A stretch of 64,000 nt of DNA from CAYYNQ01 sp964473105 (GTDB lineage: Bacteria > Sumerlaeota > Sumerlaeia > MVZB01), in NCBI GenBank assembly GCA_964473105.1, contig CAYYNQ010000048.1, positions 1 to 64,000 of the forward strand. The letters are read 5' to 3'. Positions 57,001 through 64,000 of the stretch are shown here, in pieces (the stretch's first letter is position 1; every line of letters begins with the position of its first letter). The position numbers and the translations under genes are program-made. The notes under the pieces are model-generated. The model did not search any database. It saw only the letters and a list, made by a program, of their open reading frames with translations, and was not told the origin of the DNA.

Positions 57001-57081
57001 GGGCAACGTTACCAGCCACAAGCAAGCAGCAAGGTAGAGAAAAATTGAAATTGAGTTCTTCAGGCCTCTAGTAAACATCAA
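54052..57081 (-). CDS. SPOR-domain membrane protein with acidic linker and LamG-like C-terminus
   Basis: A 1009-residue protein of unusual layout. A signal peptide (residues 1-31, ending NARS) is followed by two SPOR-like domains (about 36-110 and 121-200: GYRVLYGHFSSENMAREALL, then YFELQIGNFKIEDATVVL), which in other proteins bind denuded glycan of septal peptidoglycan. A coiled-coil part with basic helices (about 225-440) leads to one membrane segment (GALGAAALLFVLFILVW, about 449-465). Then comes a very acidic, glycine- and serine-rich stretch (about 480-830) and a C-terminal beta-rich domain of about 160 residues (EIRFDLCCSEKNKFLLGFYI, then NIRYVIDLDEAKVDGYID) like LamG/concanavalin folds. 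The basic residues after the segment place the acidic part in the cytoplasm, a FimV-like topology. It probably acts at the cell pole or septum. hslU follows. Confidence 0.8.
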   Translation of the reverse strand: MMFTRGLKNSISIFLYLAACLWLVTLPTANARSDDNPVYRIQILDGKSLKDAQLLKDTLEGLDYSPVTIDRDAGGYRVLYGHFSSENMAREALLDLGREGFSGSVVISSQSEALISHPPNEGSYYVMVRRFLDRSKARKLEQKLIGENFATVSIKHVGAYFELQIGNFKIEDATVVLGKLRRLGFGATASVSRVFIGRHSEAGDGIRNPEATPSIQPSEVVSPIIANSALWNDLTMSQQKDVIQTVMMSQELRGGNILAQQVIDIDERLENVDDKIKSVIGMIEEDHQLSRQIRGTIDEKYKQADRKISAKEYQQAIVLLKEIQLLDKGNQFGQKEHINRRVDWLMNKMAGRNYDGEDEVITHKRKKLEGEARMLATKAGSGDPMLMIETLRRARGKWDQIKFLDPVNYGPTADSEITELDKRIQQLETSRLSMIKPSGDHWRMMYGALGAAALLFVLFILVWIRGSRLKREQVALMNTLTEFTGSMRPMRGLAEGGTPAMLVDTGSETGGGGTAQGESEIFTPQAMTSSVDPLGGVLNKSDSSLDETMGGEIPGSTSDAVDASNETVFREILGKDDGNHDAGSDRSGESPVTEDSGGDLNLDKLFGGGDVLTSGDSTGGGLEDPSVVMDDLFTGNDNSIVSKKAAVELAPGDLLQEGASDGQALVDSISFGDIGDGPEAVEDETACDQGSEANVSGNNEDLLALFDSMIGEETTDTEVDGRVGDVVSSANSTDESQFTSILDEQAPDTRVAKMSPPGDEELDDGEIPSIQLDMGGGSDLGAKTALHLDAIDASETHEMGDSNQGLKYDSMTEQEPGEVKGGVELAFEDDQLGQHPTGWEGDYEYASLTVESATPSKGSNQYLCFQKREGRGKALYSYRFSEVSGGKVEIRFDLCCSEKNKFLLGFYIENQSDPKQSIHTKILLSEAQTTPTIHMHGESAPYLLGSWANIRYVIDLDEAKVDGYIDNTHVARDLPLQPNPGRFDTLSIRDNINATGVLLLNNIRVRPMA

Positions 57082-57600
57082 GTGCGACCTCGCTTCATTA
57101 TCGGTTTAGTAGCAACTGAAAACCAAATGCTGCCAACCATTACGTGACAGGAATACTGGTTATGGGTGACATAATATCTTGAATCATCAATCGAATCGCT
57201 GATTTTAATATTCTTAGATAGATCAACCTACCACCATCAACCTTATTTTCCCTTCAGGAGGGGGCCATTTTCGTGCATTAAGACTTCTAACGTCAAGCAT
57301 TAACCCGATTCTGGCCAGTATACGGCTTGGCATTGCAACAATGCCGACCGGGATGTTCGGTCGAGATAAGCAGGGCAATGCATCCCCATCAAATATCCGG
57401 CCAGTCGATTAAAATGTCATCGAGGATGAGACGTGACAAACCCCTGTCTTCTAAACATACCCCTCCGTGTCTCCTGGGAGCAAAAACAAGCCCCATCCAA
57501 ATATTTCAGGTGAAGCCAAGAAAATGTTTCTATAAAATGTTGCTCGTGGCCCTATTGGGTCACGTCTTGCGATATTCAAGCTAGTCGAATTCCCAAAATC
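57082..57600. other. Intergenic region before the nifS relic
   Basis: About 520 bases between the divergent SPOR gene and the nifS pseudogene. No coding frame has family features; the short frame at 57327-57584 is probably chance. No promoter was clear. Confidence 0.45.
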
Positions 57601-58770
57601 ATGATCTATCTCGACCACAGTGCCACCACACCCCTTGGCGTCAAGGCCAGAAAGGCCATGCACGATGTAATGGATGCAGTTCCGGGAAATCCATCCAGTA
57701 TTCATGCCTTCGGCCGTATGGCACGGCAGTCCCTCAATCATTCACGCGAACGCCTTGCGGATATCCTGAATATCGACCCGGAATCGGTTATATTTACTGG
57801 ATCCGGATCCGAGGCAAATAACCTAGCGCTCAAGGGTTTTTTACTTGATCGACTGGACCTTCCCTCCCATGTAATTGCAACCTCGATGGAACATCCCTCG
57901 ACCCTGAATTGTCTGCGCTCAATGATACGGATGTATCCCAATATTAGCCTGTCGGAGATCAATCCCGGGCCCGATGGCAAGATCCGACCCCAATCAATTG
58001 CAGAGGCCATCCAACCTGATACCTGCCTGATATCCATCATGCACGCCAACAATGAAACGGGCGTTATTCAGCCTGTCATGGAAATTTCCGAGATGGTCAC
58101 GCCATGCCGGGCCAAGATCCATGTCGACGCCATCCAGTCGTTCGGGAAGATTCCCGTGGATATCCAAAATCTTCAATGTGATCTCCTGACCCTGTCAGCG
58201 CATAAGTTTTACGGGCCCAAAGGGATGGGAGCATTGATATTATCCCGGGACACGAACATCCAGCCTCTGATCCATGGAGGACATCAGGAATCAATGCTGA
58301 GGGCCGGCACGGAAAATATCATGGGGGCGGCCGGCATGGCAGCGGCAGCAGAGGACATAATTAATCGGCTCGAATCTGCCCAATCGAAGCTCGCCGGGTT
58401 GGAGAAGGCCTATATGGATCAATAGGAATCGCGTAGCATCCCTTTTCAGGTAAATGGGGCTGAGGCCAGCAGAATACCCGGGGTAATCAACCTGTCGATC
58501 GAGAGAGTGTCCGGCGATGATCTCGTGGTCGGCCTCGATGTTTCCGGGATCGCCATTTCGTCCGGGGCAGCCTGTTCATCGGGCGTGATCGAATATTCCC
58601 ATGTTCTGGCAGCGATGCAACTACCGGAATGGCGAATCGATGGGGGTGTAAGGATCTCATTTGGCAAAGATAATACATATGAAGAGGCCATTGAAGCAGC
58701 AGACCGGCTGTCGCAACTCTATGGAGACCTTGCTGTAGATACGCCGCAAAAGGAAGCTTCTACAATATGA
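57601..58770 (+). pseudogene. Cysteine desulfurase (NifS/IscS) broken by one in-frame TAG
   Basis: A 390-codon frame for a PLP cysteine desulfurase, which takes sulfur from cysteine for Fe-S clusters and tRNA. The first part has IYLDHSATTPLGVKARKAM, FTGSGSEANNLALKGF, SIMHANNETGVIQPV and the PLP lysine in LSAHKFYGPKGMGAL. The last part has the active cysteine loop AISSGAACSSGVIEYSHVL. A TAG at 58423-58425 splits it, while both sides keep the same frame; a single base change from a Leu or Gln codon would give this. The flanks around the stop align without insertion or deletion. It could be a young pseudogene, a strain-specific sequence error or readthrough; pseudogene is the simplest. If it is the only desulfurase, a second copy must exist elsewhere. 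Confidence 0.75.
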
Positions 58771-58811
58771 CCCGCAATATCATTTATCATTCCGAGTCGG
58801 GGAAAATATAG

Positions 58812-59392
58812 AATGATGACATTCCCTGGGATTTTGACTTTGGATCCGCTGGGATTCTCATACTTAGATCCACAACACGTGATGAACTGTTAAGATACTG
58901 CAAGGCCATTTACCCATCCTAGTCACCATACACCTTGACCATAGTCTAGAAGATCAGGAAAGGTTGATCAGGGATATAAGATCATGTTTCGAGGATCATG
59001 CGTGGAAACCGCCTGTTCTGGGTTACTTGAGTTCACGCTCGATCCCTGGGTAATACTCCTCACATGCCCTGAATGGTTTTGATAATTTGTTAACAGTTGA
59101 TAATCCTCAACGCTTTCGGATTTGGCAGCTCGAAATTCTGATCAGCCTCTATAGGCTCCATGAGAATCACAAGAATAATATTGATGTTGAGAGCCTGGCC
59201 TGCAAGACACGCGAGGGACTACACAAACTGAGTCAGCCCTTGTCGGCCATCCAAGGCCGCCTGCAACTACTTGCGGCCAAGGCAGGGCCCGATGATCCCA
59301 ATCTTGAGATCTATAGCGATCTCGTCGGCATGGCCATGGAGGCCAGCAGGCACCTGATGGACATCCAGCAGACACAGAACGACTTCTCGTAA
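58812..59392 (+). pseudogene. Decayed signalling gene, histidine-kinase-like phosphoacceptor end
   Basis: A broken frame of about 190 codons. The last 100 codons (from about 59087) encode a helix pair with EGLHKLSQPLSAIQGRLQL, resembling the H-box of HisKA phosphoacceptor domains (the histidine followed by a QPLSAI pattern). Upstream, GSAGILILRSTTRDELLRYC and SLEDQERLIRDIRSCFEDH read on in two frames joined by a one-base deletion near 58919 and a TAA at 59051-59053. The N-terminal part may be a receiver or sensory domain. No ATP-binding domain follows. I therefore treat it as a relic; the histidine-kinase assignment is uncertain because only one motif is visible. Confidence 0.5.
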
Positions 59393-59817
59393 TCTTCACC
59401 CATCCACATCTCTTGCTCCTAATCTCCGCTCCAATCAGCATGTCCTGATCTATCCTTCTTCCGTAATTCTCATATGAATGCCATTAACGATTTATCTCTC
59501 TCCAACGATTTTGCACCGAGTTTCAAGTATATGCGATGCCAGGTGATTTCCACTCCCCCCTGCCATCCGGGACGAGGGGCGATTAGAATTCTCTCCACAA
59601 CACAGTATAAATGTGACCTCTAATAAAAACAAGGAGTCCAATATCTGACCGTTCATTTCACAATATTCATCAGAAATCGGCCTTCATCTATGGCAGGATA
59701 TTCTTGAATGTCTCGTGAGCATAGATCAGATATTGTTCATGGACAAGACATCCGCAGAGGATAATATTTTCCGATGTCAAGATGGATTAAACATAGATAT
59801 TGGGACTTTGTATCAAC
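59393..59817. other. Intergenic region before the mannosyltransferase-like gene
   Basis: About 425 bases with no recognisable gene or RNA. I see no strong promoter or hairpin. It separates the decayed kinase-like gene from an intact membrane gene. Confidence 0.45.
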
Positions 59818-61212
59818 ATGAATGATGATTTATCAACAGCGTATCTGGATAAAAGCAGGCGGCATTTTAGCGTAAAGGCCGTGACAGCAGGCATCCTGTT
59901 TTCCTTTTTCTGCATCCTGTCCTGTCTGATATTCCTGAGGATCCAGTGGCTACTCCCAGGGGCATACTATGCATCAGGAATTCAATACCAGATGCTGGGA
60001 GGCATCCCCGTCCTTGTATGGACGGTGTTCCTTTTGTCCAACCGTATACCCGTTTTGAACAGAAACCAATTCTGGAAGCTGTTTATACTCGCAGTGATCC
60101 TGAGGATCATCTTGCTCGATGTTCCCCCGGTCCAGTCCAATGATATCTACCGGTATATCTGGGAAGGTCGCCTTCATTGGGAAGGGATTAATCCCTACCG
60201 TTATTCACCGGACAATCCTGTATTATTTCATCTCAACGACAACCTACATGAGAGAATCAACCATGGCCACTTGCCCGCGATTTACCCGCCGTTGACTCAG
60301 TGGTGGAACGCACTCGCGGTTTACCCCGGATATTGCCTGACGGGTCGACCCATCCCGTGGATGAAGATGGCGTATGTGTTCTGGGACCTGATGACTCTGC
60401 TACTACTGCCAACCTGGCTCAAACGTAACCGGGTGAACTCTTCATGGTCTGTAGTCTGGGCCTTTCATCCGCTGGTCATCATCGAGTTCTCCGGGAACGG
60501 TCATCTGGATAGTCTGATGATATTCCTAATGCTTGCCGCCATGTGCCTTTCGGAGAAGCCAAACAACGAAAAAAGACCCCTCAAATACAAAATATTTAAT
60601 GCACCCGCGGTGGCAATACTGCTTGCAGGCGCGGTATCGGCCAAAATTATCCCGATCCTTGCTTTTCCATTCTTTGTCCGGCAGTTGAAACGACGTGCCG
60701 TGTGGCTGCCACTGGTGCCAATACTGTTCCTCTTCTCTTACCTTCCCTATTGGGATGCCGGTTTTTCCGGGCTCATACTTTCGCCGTGGGAATACATGAC
60801 CGCATGGGCCGGTCCGGCACCGGCTTTCTCGCTAATCACCATCTGTTCAGGTGGAAACGATCAGGTTGCAAGGTTCGCTTACCAGTCCTTGGTCGTGATC
60901 CTGGCCCTGATTCTTTTCTGTGTAAAATGTAGACTGACCCAAGCGGTCTGGTGGGTATTCATGGCATATACCGTCCTCTCCCCTATCATTCATCCTTGGT
61001 ATACTTTGCTGTTACTTCCGTTCACCCTGGGTCATCCACTCTATCTGATCCCGTGGATGTGGCTGACACTTACCATCCCGTTGACTTACATCAACTACCT
61101 TGAGTTTCCGCCGGACTGGGTGAACTGGCTGGTTTGGTTGCCGTTCTGGATTTTACTACCTGGCGGGTATCTGTTCCGCAGCAGAGGAGCACAGCAACGG
61201 CATGATAGATAA
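59818..61212 (+). CDS. GT-C membrane glycosyltransferase, DUF2029/GT87-like
   Basis: A 464-residue integral membrane protein with about ten hydrophobic segments. The loop after the second or third helix reads VQSNDIYRYIWEGRLHWEG, followed by INPYRYSPDNP. This is typical of polyprenol-dependent mannosyltransferases (GT87/DUF2029 group), where the acidic Asp is catalytic. HLPAIYPPLTQWW and IEFSGNGHLDSLMIF follow, also typical. The ATG at 59818 starts just before a hydrophilic N-terminus of about 20 residues. A role in lipid-linked glycan or LPS assembly is likely, but donor and acceptor are not shown. It is a single gene, and the next gene converges with it. Confidence 0.82.
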   Translation: MNDDLSTAYLDKSRRHFSVKAVTAGILFSFFCILSCLIFLRIQWLLPGAYYASGIQYQMLGGIPVLVWTVFLLSNRIPVLNRNQFWKLFILAVILRIILLDVPPVQSNDIYRYIWEGRLHWEGINPYRYSPDNPVLFHLNDNLHERINHGHLPAIYPPLTQWWNALAVYPGYCLTGRPIPWMKMAYVFWDLMTLLLLPTWLKRNRVNSSWSVVWAFHPLVIIEFSGNGHLDSLMIFLMLAAMCLSEKPNNEKRPLKYKIFNAPAVAILLAGAVSAKIIPILAFPFFVRQLKRRAVWLPLVPILFLFSYLPYWDAGFSGLILSPWEYMTAWAGPAPAFSLITICSGGNDQVARFAYQSLVVILALILFCVKCRLTQAVWWVFMAYTVLSPIIHPWYTLLLLPFTLGHPLYLIPWMWLTLTIPLTYINYLEFPPDWVNWLVWLPFWILLPGGYLFRSRGAQQRHDR

Positions 61213-61309
61213 CTCCATGTTAAACCACATACTCACGAGGAATAACTTGAGGTTACTGGAAACAGCGTGAAACCGCAGGGCGCACGGCCCAAAGAATACT
61301 TGACACTCA

Positions 61310-62275
61310 TCATCGATTCATAGCACTCCTGGCGAGCAGGATGACCCCGATTATCCCCGCATCACCTCCCAGGCTTGTCGTCACGATATTTGCCGATTTC
61401 CTGGCCGAGTTGAACGCCTGGGCATTGAACCCTTCTTCAACCTTGTTCATATATACGGCGCCGAATGCCTCGACAACACCACCGCCTATAATAATACGGT
61501 CCGGATTAATCAAGTTGCACGCGGACCCCAACCCCAATCCAAGAATCCGCGCGGAGGTTTCGACTGCATCCACAACCATCTCGTCACCTTTTTCGATGGC
61601 CGCCTTCAGAATTGGGGGATATATTTCCCCTCCCGGTTCATCAACGAGCGATGTAATAATGCTCATTTTCCCCTGTTCAACCTGGCTCCAGATGGAACGG
61701 GCAATGTATTTATATGATGTATAGGCCTCTAGACAACCCTTGCGACCGCAGAGACATACGGGGCCATCCTGATCTATCAGGGTATGTCCTATCTCACCCG
61801 CCATTCTCCCCGAACCCCGATACAAATTCCCATCTAAGATCAGGCTACCACCCAGTCCTGTTCCGACGAACGCACCAAGGCAATTGGCAGATCCCCTGCC
61901 GGCACCCTTTTTAAATTCCCCCCAAGTGCCCGCATCGACATCATTCGAAAGATAAATCGGCCTACCGAATTTCTCTCTGAGGATCCTAGCCAAGTCAACA
62001 TCCCTCCAGCCTAGGTTCGGAGCCTCGTGTACAATCCCCCCCAAGGGGTCCAACGGGCCGGGAGCACCTACGCCAATACATTCAATCTCTGAAATCGGAA
62101 TATCCAAGCATGCCAAAGCTTCGTTTGTAACATCCACAATGCGATCAATAACCTTTTCGGGACTGCCATCAGCTCTGGTTTTTATCTTGGCCTTTGAAAG
62201 AATATTAACTTGGTCATCCGACACACCCGCAAGGATTTTAGTCCCACCCAGATCTATTCCCAAGTTATAACCCAT
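61310..62275 (-). CDS. ROK-family sugar kinase (glucokinase-like)
   Basis: A ROK-family kinase of 321 residues. Markers are YNLGIDLGGTKILAGV (ATP phosphate loop), GVGAPGPLDPLGG, the catalytic Asp in LSNDVDAGTWGEF, GTGLGGSLILDG, and the zinc site GEIGHTLIDQDGPVCLCGRK followed by GCLEAY. The full set points to a glucokinase or a similar hexose kinase, not a ROK repressor, since there is no N-terminal helix-turn-helix. GGGGAG lies about 9 bases before ATG 62275; an in-frame ATG 24 bases upstream is less likely. It is 57 bases upstream of the metalloprotease gene's stop on the same strand, so it is probably the last gene of that unit. Confidence 0.92.
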   Translation of the reverse strand: MGYNLGIDLGGTKILAGVSDDQVNILSKAKIKTRADGSPEKVIDRIVDVTNEALACLDIPISEIECIGVGAPGPLDPLGGIVHEAPNLGWRDVDLARILREKFGRPIYLSNDVDAGTWGEFKKGAGRGSANCLGAFVGTGLGGSLILDGNLYRGSGRMAGEIGHTLIDQDGPVCLCGRKGCLEAYTSYKYIARSIWSQVEQGKMSIITSLVDEPGGEIYPPILKAAIEKGDEMVVDAVETSARILGLGLGSACNLINPDRIIIGGGVVEAFGAVYMNKVEEGFNAQAFNSARKSANIVTTSLGGDAGIIGVILLARSAMNR

Positions 62276-62331
62276 GACTCGCACTCCCCTGACCATCACG
62301 AAGCAAAAACATAACCCACCGAATGGCCCCC

Positions 62332-63687
62332 TTACTCCGTCGATTCATTTCGGTTTATTTCCATCATGTTGAATAGACCTTCTATTTCGATCGTTGTCTC
62401 ATCCTTGTTTTCCAACCGTATTGTTTCGCGAGGCCCATTAAATTCAAGTATCGATTGACCCTTTCCTTCGGCCCATCTACCTTTCGGAAACAATGCCTTG
62501 AAAACAACGGTCATTGAGTCATGAAATTCATTGGCATCCGTGGGTGAATCCCACTTCGTTAACCATTTGAGCATTCGTCCTGTCCCTTGTACATTCTCAG
62601 CAAGCAAGATCCTGTCCCCATGCCAGCCGGCAGCTGCCTGCTCCGCCGCTGTCCGCCCCAATGTAGGCTGCAGCATCAAAATCATCCCCATCTCCCCGAT
62701 GACGTTGGAGGCATGAATCCCTTCTTCCGGAACCTCAAATATGGGTATGTCAGCTGGCAACTCCATTTCCAGATACTTCTCTGGATGCAGGATCATCTCC
62801 GTAGTCTCGGGTGGGCTCTCAAAGATCCTGTTCCGCCATTCAGGCCCTAGATGAAGCAAATTAACGTCCGGATACTGACGCGTGCGTCCTCCCAGCTCAG
62901 TCAGAAATTTTGAACCGCCCAGATAAGGAAAAAGAAACATCTCCTGGACAACAAAAGGTGACTCATTGAACTTCTGTTGATCTATCGACAGGATTTTAGG
63001 CAAGTCGAGGATAATGGCTAGTGGATTGAGGTATTCAGCCGTGTGTTCCGACATGAGCAACGTCGCATCACCTTCGACCAGTGCATGCAGAGCCGCTGCA
63101 GAATCATCATTCCCAGTCTGTTCTAGGCCCAGATCTATCAGGTGGAAGTTCTGGTCCTGCATGGCATGACATATCTCATGCGCCAATATTATCCTGCCCA
63201 GGGGGCTTCCCAGTTCAAAATCGGGATGGACGAAAAGGGTCCTGGTTCCCGGGTCATAGAGCCCGCCCACCTGTTCACTCAGCAGTGCCCTCATTTCACG
63301 GATCAGGTCATAATCATCGGGAACCATGTCAAACAATCGGTAAGACCACATCACTAGGTCAAGCATCTTCCCTGGATACTGATGCTCGACAGAATCATTG
63401 AAAACCCTCATCAACACTTCCATATTAAGTTGCTTGCAAGTCACAGGTTCCTCGACGGAAAATCCATGCATCGAGGCGACCTGAACCTGGGTTTCATAAA
63501 CAAGTCTTGCAACCTGCGACTCTATGATTTTATCTTCAGCGTTTTTCAGGCGCTGTTTCAGTATCTTGATTTCCATCTGGTGTATGTCTTCCGATGAATG
63601 GCTAGGTTCAGAATATACGAGACAGAACAGAACTGATGCGATCACTAATTGATGAGGATTTCTGGAATAGTGGATAAAGAAGGTCAT
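62332..63687 (-). CDS. Exported zinc-metalloprotease-like protein
   Basis: A 451-residue exported protein with a hydrophobic N-terminus (HQLVIASVLFCLVYS) and probable signal cleavage after SHS. The zincin motif is LAHEICHAMQDQNF (His170-Glu-x-x-His174); a downstream EGDATLLM (Glu205) could be the third ligand. The segment just before, GGLYDPGTRTLFVHPDF, fits the class of zinc-dependent peptidases found in several Gram-negative phyla. A helical coiled region (about residues 35-65) lies at the N-terminus. The C-terminal 150 residues are mixed alpha/beta. It is likely periplasmic and may act on envelope proteins; no known family is named with certainty. The partial heptosyltransferase gene lies upstream, 75 bases away. 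Confidence 0.75.
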   Translation of the reverse strand: MTFFIHYSRNPHQLVIASVLFCLVYSEPSHSSEDIHQMEIKILKQRLKNAEDKIIESQVARLVYETQVQVASMHGFSVEEPVTCKQLNMEVLMRVFNDSVEHQYPGKMLDLVMWSYRLFDMVPDDYDLIREMRALLSEQVGGLYDPGTRTLFVHPDFELGSPLGRIILAHEICHAMQDQNFHLIDLGLEQTGNDDSAAALHALVEGDATLLMSEHTAEYLNPLAIILDLPKILSIDQQKFNESPFVVQEMFLFPYLGGSKFLTELGGRTRQYPDVNLLHLGPEWRNRIFESPPETTEMILHPEKYLEMELPADIPIFEVPEEGIHASNVIGEMGMILMLQPTLGRTAAEQAAAGWHGDRILLAENVQGTGRMLKWLTKWDSPTDANEFHDSMTVVFKALFPKGRWAEGKGQSILEFNGPRETIRLENKDETTIEIEGLFNMMEINRNESTE

Positions 63688-63762
63688 TCAGTGGACTACC
63701 ATATTTGAACTCAACGCGATACGGATAATGCCGGGGAATAGGCTGAAACCCTAGCGGGAGGG

Positions 63763-64000
63763 CTATCTTGGCTCAACAATCACTTCGGCCAATGAAGCGG
63801 CCTCGAGTTGGCGTATGACCGCATTCGCTACACTCTCATTTGTTATCAGGTCCTGACAGTGAGGGGACTTGTCACATTTTTTCAGGTAGCAGGGGGAACA
63901 TTCTATTGGCGATATAACCTTTTCCCCCCTTCCGAACAAGTCAATTTCCTGTTCACACGTAGGTCCAAAAATGGCCACCACATGCCGTTTCTGCGCGATC
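63763..64000 (-). CDS. GT9 heptosyltransferase-like, C-terminal part (5' end outside window)
   Basis: The end of a glycosyltransferase of family 9 (WaaF/WaaC or similar heptosyltransferase), acting in LPS core assembly. The visible 79 codons show the donor-binding end: HVVAIFGPTCEQE, then a CSPC and a KKCDKSPHC segment typical of the cysteine-bearing tail of some GT9 proteins, and a DLITNESVANAVIRQLEA helix. The frame is open to the window edge, so the gene is cut by the window, not broken. Its presence supports LPS with a heptose core. Confidence 0.82.
   Translation of the reverse strand, partial: IAQKRHVVAIFGPTCEQEIDLFGRGEKVISPIECSPCYLKKCDKSPHCQDLITNESVANAVIRQLEAASLAEVIVEPR

Noticed and set aside
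1..64000. tRNA, rRNA, CRISPR array, insertion sequence or phage region
   Set aside because: None of the usual signatures (cloverleaf with TTC arm, direct repeats with spacers, transposase or integrase frames) was seen in the gaps between genes.

Overview
The window is a gene-dense stretch of a Gram-negative bacterial chromosome made of housekeeping genes in many short, often reversed transcription units. Outer-membrane biology is evident: an LpxL-type lipid A acyltransferase, an MsbA-type ABC exporter, a heptosyltransferase-like GT9 end, several lipoproteins and a secretin remnant. RNase Y, Rex, UbiE/UbiX (quinone pathway) and a three-part MFS-acyltransferase-acyl ligase fusion would fit a deep-branching diderm, possibly of the PVC or a neighbouring candidate phylum. 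That placement is inference: there is no rRNA or tRNA to test it. I saw no CRISPR array, insertion sequence, phage gene or tRNA.

Layout. 1-5.4 kb: recR end, nth, uvrA, then yqeK-rsfS. 5.5-9.1 kb: an unknown protein, a Yip1-type membrane protein and argC. 9.5-13.2 kb: a tight minus-strand operon (a truncated KDG-kinase relic, an SDR dehydrogenase, a HAD hydrolase and a LarA-like nickel racemase/epimerase), apparently for sugar-acid or hydroxy-acid metabolism. 13.5-14.3 kb: a decayed secretin end. 14.5-21.1 kb: a minus-strand run of STAS protein, M16 peptidase, lipoprotein, maf, ilvE and a GT39-like glycosyltransferase. 21.2-25 kb: an HU-like gene, a dicarboxylate symporter and rny. 25.2-37.7 kb: a class I/II aminotransferase, two unknown exported or membrane proteins, ubiE-ubiX-sppA-lpxL, a dual-specificity phosphatase, an unknown exported protein coupled to xseA, a GT4-like glycosyltransferase and rex. 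38.4-48.2 kb: lepB, the MsbA-type exporter, a lipoprotein with an ethylbenzene-dehydrogenase-type haem domain, metY-metX, a pterin dehydratase, an unknown protein and mutY. 48.8-57.1 kb: the 1174-residue lipid-remodelling fusion, hslU, and a 1009-residue SPOR/transmembrane/acidic protein. 57.6-59.4 kb: two broken genes, a nifS-type cysteine desulfurase and a histidine-kinase-like relic. 59.8-64 kb: a GT-C type mannosyltransferase-like protein, a ROK kinase, a zinc-metalloprotease-like protein and a partial heptosyltransferase.

Functional themes are DNA repair (recR, nth, uvrA, mutY, xseA), sulfur-amino-acid synthesis (metY, metX), envelope construction, RNA turnover and quinone synthesis. The most notable features are four decayed genes in two clusters, two of them broken by one in-frame stop inside otherwise well-kept reading frames; a His-to-Gln change at the catalytic position of the acyltransferase domain of the fusion; the LarA operon with its truncated kinase; and a FimV-like architecture in the SPOR protein.
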